From Pseudomonadota bacterium (GTDB lineage: Bacteria > Myxococcota > Bradymonadia > UBA4248), in contig JAGACY010000444.1 in assembly GCA_017613855.1 (NCBI GenBank), positions 1 to 7,309 on the forward strand: a DNA stretch of 7,309 nucleotides, written 5' to 3'. A model generated the notes under the pieces. That model saw only the letters and a list, made by a program, of their open reading frames with translations. It did not search any database and was not told the DNA's origin. A program made the translations under genes and the position numbers. Shown here in pieces: positions 1 to 5,990 of the stretch (its first letter is position 1; each line of letters starts with the position of its first letter).

Positions 1-19
1 CATTATCCATTATCCATTA
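1..19. repeat. Heptamer tandem repeat (CATTATC), cut by window edge
   Basis: The window opens with the seven-base unit CATTATC repeated 2.7 times, in non-coding DNA just beyond the terminator of the Cys-rich lipoprotein gene. The array may continue to the left. It has the same period, but not the same sequence, as the larger heptamer array at 7184-7260. Short heptamer tandem repeats in intergenic DNA are known from several bacterial groups, for example the STRR sequences of cyanobacteria. No function can be inferred. Confidence 0.6.
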
Positions 20-45
20 AAAAACCCGGCACTTGGCCGGGTTTT
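19..45 (-). terminator. Intrinsic terminator of the Cys-rich lipoprotein gene
   Basis: A perfect 10-bp inverted repeat (AAAACCCGGC at 21-30 and GCCGGGTTTT at 36-45) encloses a 5-base loop. Read leftward, the GC-rich stem is followed by six T residues (A19-A24 on the + strand, part of which also pairs in the stem). It lies 23 bp after the stop codon of the leftward gene, the expected place. Read rightward it has a looser T-rich tail, so it may also stop transcripts entering from the left. Confidence 0.85.
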
Positions 46-68
46 AGTGTTTTTAGAGGTGGTTGTGA

Positions 69-1430
69 TTATTTGCAGACGGCTTTTGCGCCGGAAGCGT
101 CACATTTCTTTCCGGAAGCGCATTTTTCAATGACTGCAAAGGAGAACAATCCTGATTTATAAAAATCATTCAGGCAAGTATAGTTCCAGGCTTCGCCTTT
201 ATCTTCCGTGCAGTTTGGAAATTCGATGTCACCTTCTTTCAGGTTAGCATCTTTCGAAGCGCATTCGAGTGCACAATCGGCGATGCCATCCGGACTGAAC
301 ATGCATAAATACTGTTCTTTGCTGGATGCAGCATAATCAGAGCATTTCGTTTCGATGACTTTTTTGTCCTTGCAGGAGATAAGGGTTTTCATATCATTTG
401 AGCAACGGGCCACAAATGAATCATCGCATGCATCATTCTTGGCAGCCTTGGCAACGCATTTGCCAGCAGCACAAACCTTGGAGCTGTCTGCGCAGGGGGT
501 ATTCAGGCCGCATTCAGCAGTAGAGGCGACACAGATATGATCTGACCCGCATACAGGTTTGGAGCTGTCTTTGCAGTCTTTGTCTTCCCAGCATGTTCCG
601 TCGGCGGCGCTGCATTTGCCGGAATCTTTATCGCAGACACGTTTATCGCCGCATTGTTTATCTTCGGTGCATTTTGCGCATGCATTGCTGATGCAGACCG
701 GGCCGGGTTTGCTGTTATCGCAGGCATCGTCAAGTGCATTATCGGCGAGGCATTCGACGCAGGCACCAGAGTCAACATGGCAATAGAGTTTGCCGCCTTT
801 CGTGCATTCATCATCATTCGTGCATTTATCGCCGGATGCGGGTTTGTCAGCACATTTTTTGTCATCGCTGCAATATCCGCTCTGGCAGTCGTCAGCTTTT
901 TCGCATGCTTCGTCATTGGCTTTCTTGTCGTCGCCGCCAGCGGGTTTGTCAGCACATTTTTTATCGTCGCTGCAATATCCGCTCTGGCAGTCGTCAGCAT
1001 TTTCGCATACTTCGTCATTGGCTTTCTTGTCGTCGCCGCCAGCGGGTTTGTCAGCACATTTTTTGTCATCGCTGCAATATCCGCTCTGGCAGTCGTCAGC
1101 ATTTTCGCATGCTTCGTCATTGGCTTTCTTGTCATCGCCGCCAGCAGGTTTGTCAGCACATTTTTTATCGTCGCTGCAATATCCGCTCTGGCAATCGTCA
1201 GCTTTTTCGCATGCTTCGTCATTGGCTTTCTTATCAGCACTGCTGCTATCTTTGGCTGCACATTTGCTGTCTTTGCACAATCCGCTTTCGCAATCGGCAT
1301 TGGCTTTACAATCGGCACCGATAGCGGCTTTGTTGGCGTTGGTGTTGTTATCTTTGTCATCATCGCCGCATGCGGTAAATGTACAGGCACAAAGACTAAG
1401 GGCTGCGATCATCCATGCAAACTTTTTCAT
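69..1430 (-). CDS. Cys-rich repeat lipoprotein, function unknown
   Basis: This is a secreted lipoprotein of 453 residues. The N-terminus has Lys2-Lys3, a hydrophobic stretch and a lipobox-like FTAC, so Cys21 is the likely lipidated residue; Cys16 is an alternative. The mature chain starts GDDDKD. A first Cys motif (C41, C47, C52, C57) is followed by four almost identical 34-residue repeats (residues 66-201), each with spacing C-x5-C-x4-C-x5-C and a conserved CQSGYC core. More divergent Cys motifs fill residues 202-330, and a distinct Cys-containing tail spans about 331-453. The even, regular spacing suggests disulphide-stabilised modules outside the cytoplasm. Similar motifs are common in predicted surface proteins of Myxococcota and sometimes resemble Dickkopf-type Cys-rich domains; that match is from memory. 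The start is supported by AAGGAG (1437-1442 on the + strand), six bases upstream. The gene is alone on its strand and ends at a terminator. Its binding partner is unknown. Confidence 0.9.
   Translation of the reverse strand: MKKFAWMIAALSLCACTFTACGDDDKDNNTNANKAAIGADCKANADCESGLCKDSKCAAKDSSSADKKANDEACEKADDCQSGYCSDDKKCADKPAGGDDKKANDEACENADDCQSGYCSDDKKCADKPAGGDDKKANDEVCENADDCQSGYCSDDKKCADKPAGGDDKKANDEACEKADDCQSGYCSDDKKCADKPASGDKCTNDDECTKGGKLYCHVDSGACVECLADNALDDACDNSKPGPVCISNACAKCTEDKQCGDKRVCDKDSGKCSAADGTCWEDKDCKDSSKPVCGSDHICVASTAECGLNTPCADSSKVCAAGKCVAKAAKNDACDDSFVARCSNDMKTLISCKDKKVIETKCSDYAASSKEQYLCMFSPDGIADCALECASKDANLKEGDIEFPNCTEDKGEAWNYTCLNDFYKSGLFSFAVIEKCASGKKCDASGAKAVCK
828..1235 (-). repeat. 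Four 102-bp in-frame tandem repeats
   Basis: Four copies of a 102-bp unit lie inside the lipoprotein gene and encode residues 66-201, one 34-residue module each. On the + strand the same landmark (GGTTTGTCAG) recurs at 841, 943, 1045 and 1147, so the period is exact. The copies differ at only a few positions, mostly silent (GTCATC versus ATCGTC) plus Lys/Asn and Ala/Val changes. This near-identity points to recent duplication or ongoing exchange, and copy number may vary between strains. The lack of stop codons in several frames here creates long spurious antisense reading frames. Confidence 0.95.
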
Positions 1431-1442
1431 GTTATTCTCCTT

Positions 1443-1676
1443 TTTAAACTTCTACCCCCGCAACCTGATTGATGTAGGTCTTGGGAAAACGTAAAATTTC
1501 GTAAGATATACACCTTCATGGAACCACACGAAGAGTGCTTTAATTACCTCATAAGGGATTTTTGAGGTTTGATCCAGTAGGGCAATTGTGTCATAGGGCA
1601 AAAAATACAGAATAATTTTCGAAAAAACGCTGAAAAATGGCGGGATTTTGAATTTAATTTTATTTTGCTCTGCCCT
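1443..1676. other. AT-rich non-coding spacer upstream of lipoprotein gene
   Basis: This stretch has no convincing gene. It must contain the leftward promoter of the Cys-rich lipoprotein gene, but no hexamer pair stands out; TTCGTG-16-TATATC on the minus strand (+ strand about 1504-1531) is only a weak candidate. The heptamer TAGGGCA occurs as two direct copies (1578-1584 and 1594-1600), with an inverted copy TGCCCTA at 1671-1677. A 6-bp inverted repeat ACCTCA/TGAGGT (1546-1551 and 1563-1568) is also visible. None has an assigned function. Confidence 0.5.
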
Positions 1677-1717
1677 AAAAAAAAAGCGCCGTATTCGCCC
1701 GCAGGGGGAATAGGCGC
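1677..1717 (-). terminator. Leftward intrinsic terminator without an obvious gene
   Basis: A hairpin at 1686-1717 pairs GCGCC with GGCGC, TATTC with GAATA and CCC with GGG around a GCA loop, with one bulge and one mismatch. Read leftward, the stem is followed directly by nine T residues (A1677-A1685 on the + strand). This is the form of a strong rho-independent terminator for minus-strand RNA. No protein gene on that strand ends here, so it either ends a small RNA or blocks antisense transcription from the neighbouring operon. Confidence 0.75.
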
Positions 1718-1784
1718 GGTATGCGGCTGTGTGAAACAGGCCGCATGTTTGGTCGTATGGAGCGCAGCTTCATAGACCAAACAT
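1677..1784 (-). ncRNA. Candidate structured small RNA, three hairpins and U-tract
   Basis: Read leftward, three hairpins follow one another with almost no spacer. The first (1745-1784) has a perfect 10-bp outer stem, ATGTTTGGTC with GACCAAACAT, then a one-base bulge, TATG/CATA and a GAGC/GCTT inner stem closed by a GCA loop. The second (1721-1746) pairs ATGCGGC with GCCGCAT plus TGT/ACA. The third (1686-1717) is a terminator hairpin ending in nine U. The first two share the two bases 1745-1746, so they may compete or stack. This layout resembles a small regulatory RNA, but it matches no family that I recognise. The 5' end is unknown; no confident promoter was found between 1785 and 1893 on the minus strand. 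The first two hairpins could instead belong to a rightward leader of the 1894 gene. Confidence 0.4.
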
Positions 1785-1798
1785 TCCAGATTAAAATT

Positions 1799-1828
1799 TT
1801 GCCTGTTTTAGCCTATATCTGATATTTT
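1799..1828 (+). promoter_or_regulatory. Possible sigma-70 promoter for the 1894-5203 operon
   Basis: TTGCCT at 1799-1804 and TATTTT at 1823-1828 are separated by 18 bases and each matches the sigma-70 consensus at four of six positions. Transcription would start near 1835 and leave a leader of about 60 bases before the ATG at 1894. The match is modest and the region is AT-rich, so chance is a real alternative. Confidence 0.25.
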
Positions 1829-1835
1829 AGAAGCG

Positions 1836-1849
1836 CCGTTTTAAAACGG
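1836..1849. promoter_or_regulatory. Perfect 14-bp palindrome, possible operator
   Basis: CCGTTTTAAAACGG is its own reverse complement. It sits 44 bp before the ATG of the zinc-ribbon gene, next to the possible transcription start. Such a symmetric site could bind a dimeric regulator. A nine-T run (1857-1865) follows seven bases later, so a weak hairpin-plus-T attenuator with a 5-bp stem is another reading. Confidence 0.35.
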
Positions 1850-1893
1850 TTACAGATTTTTTTTTGGTTGAAACGTTCACCGAAGGAATAAAA

Positions 1894-3069
1894 ATGCTCG
1901 TTAAATGCGACAAATGTGGCCAGAGCTATGAGGTTAATGACTCCCGGCTTTCTCCGCAGGGGGCCAGAATAAAGTGTCCGGCATGTGCCCATATTTTCCT
2001 GGTAAGACTCGATGGAACAGGAAGTATGAAAGCACCTACGCCGCCACCGGAAACTGAGGCACCGAGTGCGTCTGCTGTTGTGTCGGAAACATTGTCAGAT
2101 TCGGGCAATGAGGTGACGTGGAAAGTTCGGCACATGGGGCTGACGTACACCTTTCACGATTTGACGAGTTTGCAGGATTGGTTGTCTGCTCGCCCGACGG
2201 TGGAGGATGTCAAGGTCGCAAAAGATGATGATGACTGGAAGGAATTGGGCGATTATTCGGAAGTTTTGACGACTGAGCTCATTACGAAGTTTTTCCCGTT
2301 AGGGGATGTGCCCACATCCGATAAGCCGATGGAGCTTGCTTCTATCGGGACGGTAAATGGCCAGGCATCTCCGGTTCGTACCCAATCCAATATGAATGTA
2401 TCGAATTTGCCGCTGATGAGTGGGTCTGCATTTTCTCCCGTCACGGTATCGTCGGATCTAAGTACGCCTGAGAATGCACCGTCTTCAAAGAAAATGAAGC
2501 AGGACGCCCGCAGACGTGCTGAACAGGAGAAACAAACCAGGCAGAAGTGGACAAAAATCATCATTGCTTTGGTGATTGGTGTGGCACTTTTAATCGCAGG
2601 TATCCGTATTTTTGCCTATGGCGGGCTCGATGCGATTCCGTTTTTGTCGGATAAAACCGGAGCACCGGAGACGGCTGCGCCTGTTGAACCTAAGGAACCA
2701 ATTGAAACTGAAATCAACAGAATTAATAGAACGGATCCTGAGGTGATTGCAGCCAAAATTGAAGATTCCAATGCCGATACTTCAAATCTTCCCAAGGAGC
2801 TTTCTGCAGAGGAAATGGAAAAACTCGCCGAGGAAGACATGAAGAAGCAATACGCAGAAGCTGAGCAGATGGTCAAGAATAGACAGTGGCCTGAAGCGCG
2901 TGCCACACTCGAAACGCTCAGCAAAGATCATCCGAATGATATTCCTACGCTTCAGCTTTTGGTAAAAACCTACCGCGGGCTGAATCTGCATGCTCAGGCG
3001 GCAGAAGTTGAGGCTAGGATTAAGAGGATCAAATCTGCACCTAAAAATACCATCGATTTTGATGAATGA
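1894..3069 (+). CDS. Zinc-ribbon / GYF-like / membrane / TPR-like protein
   Basis: This 391-residue protein is predicted to be anchored in the inner membrane. The N-terminus is an MJ0042-type zinc ribbon with Cys5-x2-Cys8 and Cys28-x2-Cys31. Residues about 73-125 (TWKVRHMGLTYTF through WKELGDYSEV) resemble the GYF_2-like domain often found after such ribbons in Deltaproteobacteria. A Ser/Thr/Pro-rich linker leads to a basic stretch (199-221) and one hydrophobic segment (about 221-241). An acidic Pro-rich region follows, then a helical TPR-like tail (about 316-378). The basic flank before the membrane segment suggests that the zinc ribbon is cytoplasmic and the tail is outside. The chosen ATG puts the ribbon at residue 1 and has AAGGA at 1883-1887, six bases upstream; an upstream in-frame TTG at 1864 lacks such support. 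The kinase-fusion gene follows after 46 bp, probably in the same operon. Proteins of this form are usually unassigned, and a regulatory or scaffolding role is inference. Confidence 0.85.
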   Translation: MLVKCDKCGQSYEVNDSRLSPQGARIKCPACAHIFLVRLDGTGSMKAPTPPPETEAPSASAVVSETLSDSGNEVTWKVRHMGLTYTFHDLTSLQDWLSARPTVEDVKVAKDDDDWKELGDYSEVLTTELITKFFPLGDVPTSDKPMELASIGTVNGQASPVRTQSNMNVSNLPLMSGSAFSPVTVSSDLSTPENAPSSKKMKQDARRRAEQEKQTRQKWTKIIIALVIGVALLIAGIRIFAYGGLDAIPFLSDKTGAPETAAPVEPKEPIETEINRINRTDPEVIAAKIEDSNADTSNLPKELSAEEMEKLAEEDMKKQYAEAEQMVKNRQWPEARATLETLSKDHPNDIPTLQLLVKTYRGLNLHAQAAEVEARIKRIKSAPKNTIDFDE

Positions 3070-3115
3070 TTTCTTTTGAATTCCATTTGGGCACACACTC
3101 CCTAAAGGCTAATTT

Positions 3116-5203
3116 ATGAAAACCGAAGAACTCGCGCTTTTAAAGGAAGGCATTTTTGCTTCTCTCGACAAAGATGAAATTACAGCGTTGGCGGACTGTA
3201 TCACTGTGGTGAGCTATCCGGCCGGTCAGATATTGGAGGCCAAAAGCGGTTTTCGCATTTTGCTTTCGGGGGATGTGAGTGTTTTGCGTGAGTCGATGGA
3301 AATCGGCCAGCTTCAGCCGGGTGATGGCTTTGGCGACTGGGGATTGTGGGGATGGATGCAGCAGCGCGTGACTCTGCGCAGTGAATCTGAAATCAAAGTC
3401 GGCGAATTTGATGAGAAAAAACTCGAGGCAGCCATTTCGAGAAAGCCGACGGCCATTCTTCGCGTGCTTAAAACCTTTTCCTTTATGATGGATACGCATC
3501 TTGAGGATTTGTCGCATGCTTTGCTCGATGCCTACAGCGCGCCGTCCCAGCACGTCAAAACGAAACTGAATATCACCGTGAATGGCGTTGAACAGCAAGT
3601 GCGCATTGGTACACCGCTTTCGCGGCTTCTGCCTAGCGAGATCGATGGCAAACCTGTCGTATGCGGGCTCTTTAATCACAAGCATGTTTCGCTGAATCGT
3701 CCGCTGTATACTTCGGGTGTGGCAGAGGCCCTGACGCCAGACGGGCTTGAAGGACGCATGATTTATCGCGAAAGTGTTTCACTTCTGGCGATGGAAGCTG
3801 CCTATCATATCGATCCTGAGTTGCATCTGCACATTGGGCCAAGCCTTGGCTTTGCTTACCTGCTCGAGATAGAATCGAACCCCAATAAACTCGATTACAA
3901 GGAATTTGCGGCCAAACTCAACGAGGAAATGCACAACCTCGTCAAAGCGGATGTCGTTTTCCGACGTGATTACTGTTCGATCGATGAAGCACGTGCCCGT
4001 CTGTCCGCCCAGGGGTGGGATGAAGCCGTCAAACTTCTGCGTAAATCGCGCAATTCCTCTGTGGCCATGGTCTCATGCGGCCATTTGTATGCGCTCGAAA
4101 TTGTACCGCTCGTGGCGTCTGCCAAGATCCTTGAACGTTTCTGTGTTGCCGAAAATTCGGGCGAATTGCTGCTTTATTTCGATTCGGACAAAGTTGATGA
4201 AGCCAAAAATCGCAGTCTTCACCCGAGCACACTTGCCAAACAGCATGATGTCTGGCTCAACGGCATTGGTTTGACGAGCGTCGGTGCTTTCAATGATATC
4301 TGCATCGCCGGCGACGTCTCCAAAATCATCCGCGTTAGCGAGGGTTTCCACGAAAAAAGAATATCCCAGCTGGCCGACATGATCGTCAATCGCGATAAGC
4401 GCGTCAAAGTTATCTGCATTGCAGGGCCTTCGTCGTCGGGCAAAACGACGTTCCTCAAGCGCTTGTCTATTCAATTGCAGGTCAATGGCCTGACGCCCAA
4501 ATGCATTTCCCTCGACGATTACTATGTCGACCGCGAAAAAACAGTGCGTGATGAAAATGGCGAATATGATTTCGAAGCCTTCGAAGCCCTCGATATCGAT
4601 GTTCTGCGCCAACAGCTGCACGATCTCATTCATGGCAAGACGATTCACATTTCGCGCTACAATTTCCAGACGGGCAAGAGCCATCCCGAAGGCGGCCCGC
4701 TGATGAACCTCGGCGACAGCGACATCCTGCTCCTCGAAGGCATTCACGGCCTCAACCCCCGCATGCCGTTCGACCAGGGCGACGGCGTTTTCCGCATCTT
4801 TATTAACCCAATGACCTCCCTGATGCTCGACAATGTGACGCGCGTCAGCGCCACCGATATCCGCCTTATCCGTCGTATCGTCCGCGACCGTCACACCCGC
4901 GCCATCACGGCATCTTCGAACATCATGCGCTGGCCATCGGTGCGTCGCGGCGAAGTCAAACACATCTTCCCCTATCAGATGCTGGCCGACGCCGTCTTTA
5001 ACACCTCGCTGGTGTACGAGCTCTCGGTACTCAAGGTCTACGCCGATCGTTATCTGCTCGAAGTCGAAGAAGATGATCCTGCACAAACCGTGGCCTACCG
5101 TCTGCGTCGTTTGATTGACCGCTTCGTCACGATTTATCCCGAAAATGTCCCCCAGACATCGCTCTTGCGTGAATTTATCGGCGGATCGGCGTTCGAATAT
5201 TAA
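3116..5203 (+). CDS. CNB-like / TGS / uridine-kinase-type fusion protein
   Basis: This is a 695-residue multidomain protein, probably cytoplasmic. Residues about 1-140 look like a cyclic-nucleotide-binding (CNB) fold: a beta-rich stretch with FGDWGL (72-77) where the phosphate-binding cassette would be, then helices. Residues about 148-205 form a TGS domain (ITVNGVEQQVRIGTPLSRLL), followed to about 395 by a ThrRS second-domain-like module that has ESVSLLA in place of the zinc-binding HSxxH. Residues about 430-640 are a PRK/uridine-kinase-type P-loop kinase: Walker A GPSSSGKTT (437-445), SLDDYYVDRE (465-474), EGIHGL (541-546), RRIVRDRHTR (586-595) and WPSVRRGE (606-613). TGS plus kinase is the architecture of the 'nucleoside kinase' proteins of many anaerobes, usually about 550 residues; the extra length here is the N-terminal domain. 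The reaction is presumably ATP-dependent phosphorylation of a nucleoside such as uridine, but the substrate is unproven. AAAGG at 3104-3108 supports the start. It is the second gene of a probable operon. No clear T-tract terminator follows. Confidence 0.88.
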   Translation: MKTEELALLKEGIFASLDKDEITALADCITVVSYPAGQILEAKSGFRILLSGDVSVLRESMEIGQLQPGDGFGDWGLWGWMQQRVTLRSESEIKVGEFDEKKLEAAISRKPTAILRVLKTFSFMMDTHLEDLSHALLDAYSAPSQHVKTKLNITVNGVEQQVRIGTPLSRLLPSEIDGKPVVCGLFNHKHVSLNRPLYTSGVAEALTPDGLEGRMIYRESVSLLAMEAAYHIDPELHLHIGPSLGFAYLLEIESNPNKLDYKEFAAKLNEEMHNLVKADVVFRRDYCSIDEARARLSAQGWDEAVKLLRKSRNSSVAMVSCGHLYALEIVPLVASAKILERFCVAENSGELLLYFDSDKVDEAKNRSLHPSTLAKQHDVWLNGIGLTSVGAFNDICIAGDVSKIIRVSEGFHEKRISQLADMIVNRDKRVKVICIAGPSSSGKTTFLKRLSIQLQVNGLTPKCISLDDYYVDREKTVRDENGEYDFEAFEALDIDVLRQQLHDLIHGKTIHISRYNFQTGKSHPEGGPLMNLGDSDILLLEGIHGLNPRMPFDQGDGVFRIFINPMTSLMLDNVTRVSATDIRLIRRIVRDRHTRAITASSNIMRWPSVRRGEVKHIFPYQMLADAVFNTSLVYELSVLKVYADRYLLEVEEDDPAQTVAYRLRRLIDRFVTIYPENVPQTSLLREFIGGSAFEY

Positions 5204-5215
5204 TTTTGTTTGTGG

Positions 5216-5245
5216 GCGCGGCTATCCCTGCGGGATACGCCGCGC
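5216..5245. repeat. Imperfect inverted repeat after the kinase gene
   Basis: A stem of about 13 bp pairs 5216-5228 with 5232-5245 around a TGC loop, with C5238 bulged; the core is GCGGCTATCCC against GGGATA-C-GCCGC. It starts 13 bp after the stop codon of the kinase fusion. It has no T-tract, so it looks more like part of the adjacent REP-like cluster, or an mRNA 3'-end stabiliser, than an intrinsic terminator. Confidence 0.6.
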
Positions 5246-5253
5246 TGCTCGTC

Positions 5254-5398
5254 TAGGGGCGACCACATTGGGTCGCTCCTACGTCTCGCCGTTTTTTTGT
5301 TCCCGGGGGATGGCACGCCTTGGGGCGACCACATTGGGTCGCCCCTACGTCTCGCCGTTTTTTTGTTTCCGGGGGGATGGCACGCCTTGGGGCGACCA
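5254..5398. repeat. REP-like palindromes in 66-67 bp tandem units
   Basis: Two complete units and a truncated third start at 5256, 5322 and 5389. Each begins with a palindrome, GGGGCGACC-ACATTG-GGTCGCCCC (perfect in unit 2, one C-to-T change in unit 1). ACGTCTCGCCG, a T7 run and a G-rich segment ending GGCACGCCTT follow. The third copy stops after GGGGCGACCA. Short GC-rich palindromes of this kind, in intergenic DNA after a gene, resemble REP/BIME elements, which are moved by RAYT-type transposases encoded elsewhere; that link is inference. The hairpin followed by T7 may also attenuate transcription from the kinase gene. The repeats produce a spurious reading frame running from inside the kinase gene through this region. 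Confidence 0.8.
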
Positions 5399-5400
5399 TG

Positions 5401-5411
5401 ATTGTAACAAT
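5401..5411. promoter_or_regulatory. Small palindrome ATTGT-A-ACAAT upstream of a promoter
   Basis: An 11-base palindrome lies directly after the broken third REP-like unit and 24 bp before the -35 element of the small lipoprotein promoter. The position would suit an activator site, but the site is short and could be chance. Confidence 0.2.
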
Positions 5412-5435
5412 TCTTTCATTTTTTTGCCTTGCGCG

Positions 5436-5464
5436 TTGAGATTATCGAAAAATTCTTCTATAAA
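5436..5464 (+). promoter_or_regulatory. Sigma-70 promoter of the small lipoprotein gene
   Basis: TTGAGA (5436-5441) and TATAAA (5459-5464) are separated by an optimal 17 bases; four and five positions match the consensus. Transcription would start near 5471 and leave a leader of about 50 bases. The leader contains a small hairpin (GTTGG at 5476-5480 with CCAAC at 5487-5491) and a strong AAAGGAG ribosome site at 5507-5513. Confidence 0.7.
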
Positions 5465-5520
5465 TTTATCTGTTTGTTGGTACTGGCCAACGGAACTGAG
5501 AATACTAAAGGAGATTACTT

Positions 5521-5973
5521 ATGAAGAAAGCATTAATGGGCCTTTTGATTGCTGGTTTGGCAGTGAGCATTGCTGCATGTTCAGATGATGATAAAAATCC
5601 TTTGAAATGCAAAACACCGGCAATCTTTACTCAGATGGACGGGCTGAATACGGCTGCTGCTCCAGCGGATTGTAAAGAAAAGGGTGAAGGCATTTCCAAT
5701 TATGTTGAAACCAACAAGGATGCCTTGGATGCTGCTTTCACTGAATGGTCGGATGATAAGCAGGACAATGGGCTTTGCTATGTACGAGATGCATTGCTGT
5801 ATCTCGATGTTTACACTAAAATTTCAAAACTCAATTCAGATCTGAAGAAATGTGCCGATGATGGTTCGACAGAAGCTAACTCGGCTATGGAAAAACTCGG
5901 TTCTGTTAGTTTTTGGAATAAAATGTTGGATACAGCGACCGAAGAAGCCAAGAAAGATACTGGTAGCAACTAG
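5521..5973 (+). CDS. Small lipoprotein, function unknown
   Basis: This 150-residue protein has a lipoprotein signal: Lys2-Lys3, a hydrophobic stretch and the lipobox IAAC, making Cys20 the modified residue. Mature processing would leave about 131 residues starting CSDDDKN. Four further cysteines (30, 51, 86, 111) could form two disulphides, as expected for a protein outside the cytoplasm. The rest is mostly helical in character and rich in Asp, Lys and Ala, with no domain that I recognise. The start is fixed by AAAGGAG (5507-5513) seven bases upstream, and a good promoter lies further up. The gene is monocistronic, between its own promoter and a strong terminator, and is convergent with the HMG-CoA reductase gene. 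Its start resembles that of the Cys-rich lipoprotein at the left of the window (Lys-Lys start, Cys followed by acidic residues), but the two share no repeat. Confidence 0.85.
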   Translation: MKKALMGLLIAGLAVSIAACSDDDKNPLKCKTPAIFTQMDGLNTAAAPADCKEKGEGISNYVETNKDALDAAFTEWSDDKQDNGLCYVRDALLYLDVYTKISKLNSDLKKCADDGSTEANSAMEKLGSVSFWNKMLDTATEEAKKDTGSN

Positions 5974-5990
5974 TATTGGTATGGATTTAC

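Noticed and set aside
503..1472. Long open frames on both strands across the Cys-rich lipoprotein gene
   Set aside because: They are shadows of the 102-bp repeats, which lack stop codons in several frames. Their Val/Ala/Phe-, Ser/Leu- or His/Arg-rich repeats have no signal of selection as proteins, and the lipoprotein frame has a signal peptide, ribosome site and terminator.
1544..1780. 78-residue leftward frame in the intergenic region
   Set aside because: It runs through three hairpins and a terminator, has no ribosome site, and its sequence has no protein-like features.
1864..1893. TTG start for the zinc-ribbon protein, adding ten residues
   Set aside because: The ATG at 1894 has a well-spaced AAGGA and puts the CxxC ribbon at the very N-terminus, as in the family. 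The TTG lies within the T-run and has no ribosome site.
4073..5086. 337-residue antisense frame in the kinase gene
   Set aside because: It is the mirror of a GC-rich, C-ending coding region. The sense frame carries the Walker A and all other kinase motifs.
5254..5398. CRISPR array
   Set aside because: The units are contiguous 66-67 bp tandem copies with no unique spacers, so the region is a REP-like repeat.
5115..5588. 157-residue frame running from the kinase gene through the repeats into the lipoprotein gene
   Set aside because: It overlaps two real genes in another frame, and its central part is translated REP-like repeat (RLGATTLGRPYVSPFF twice).
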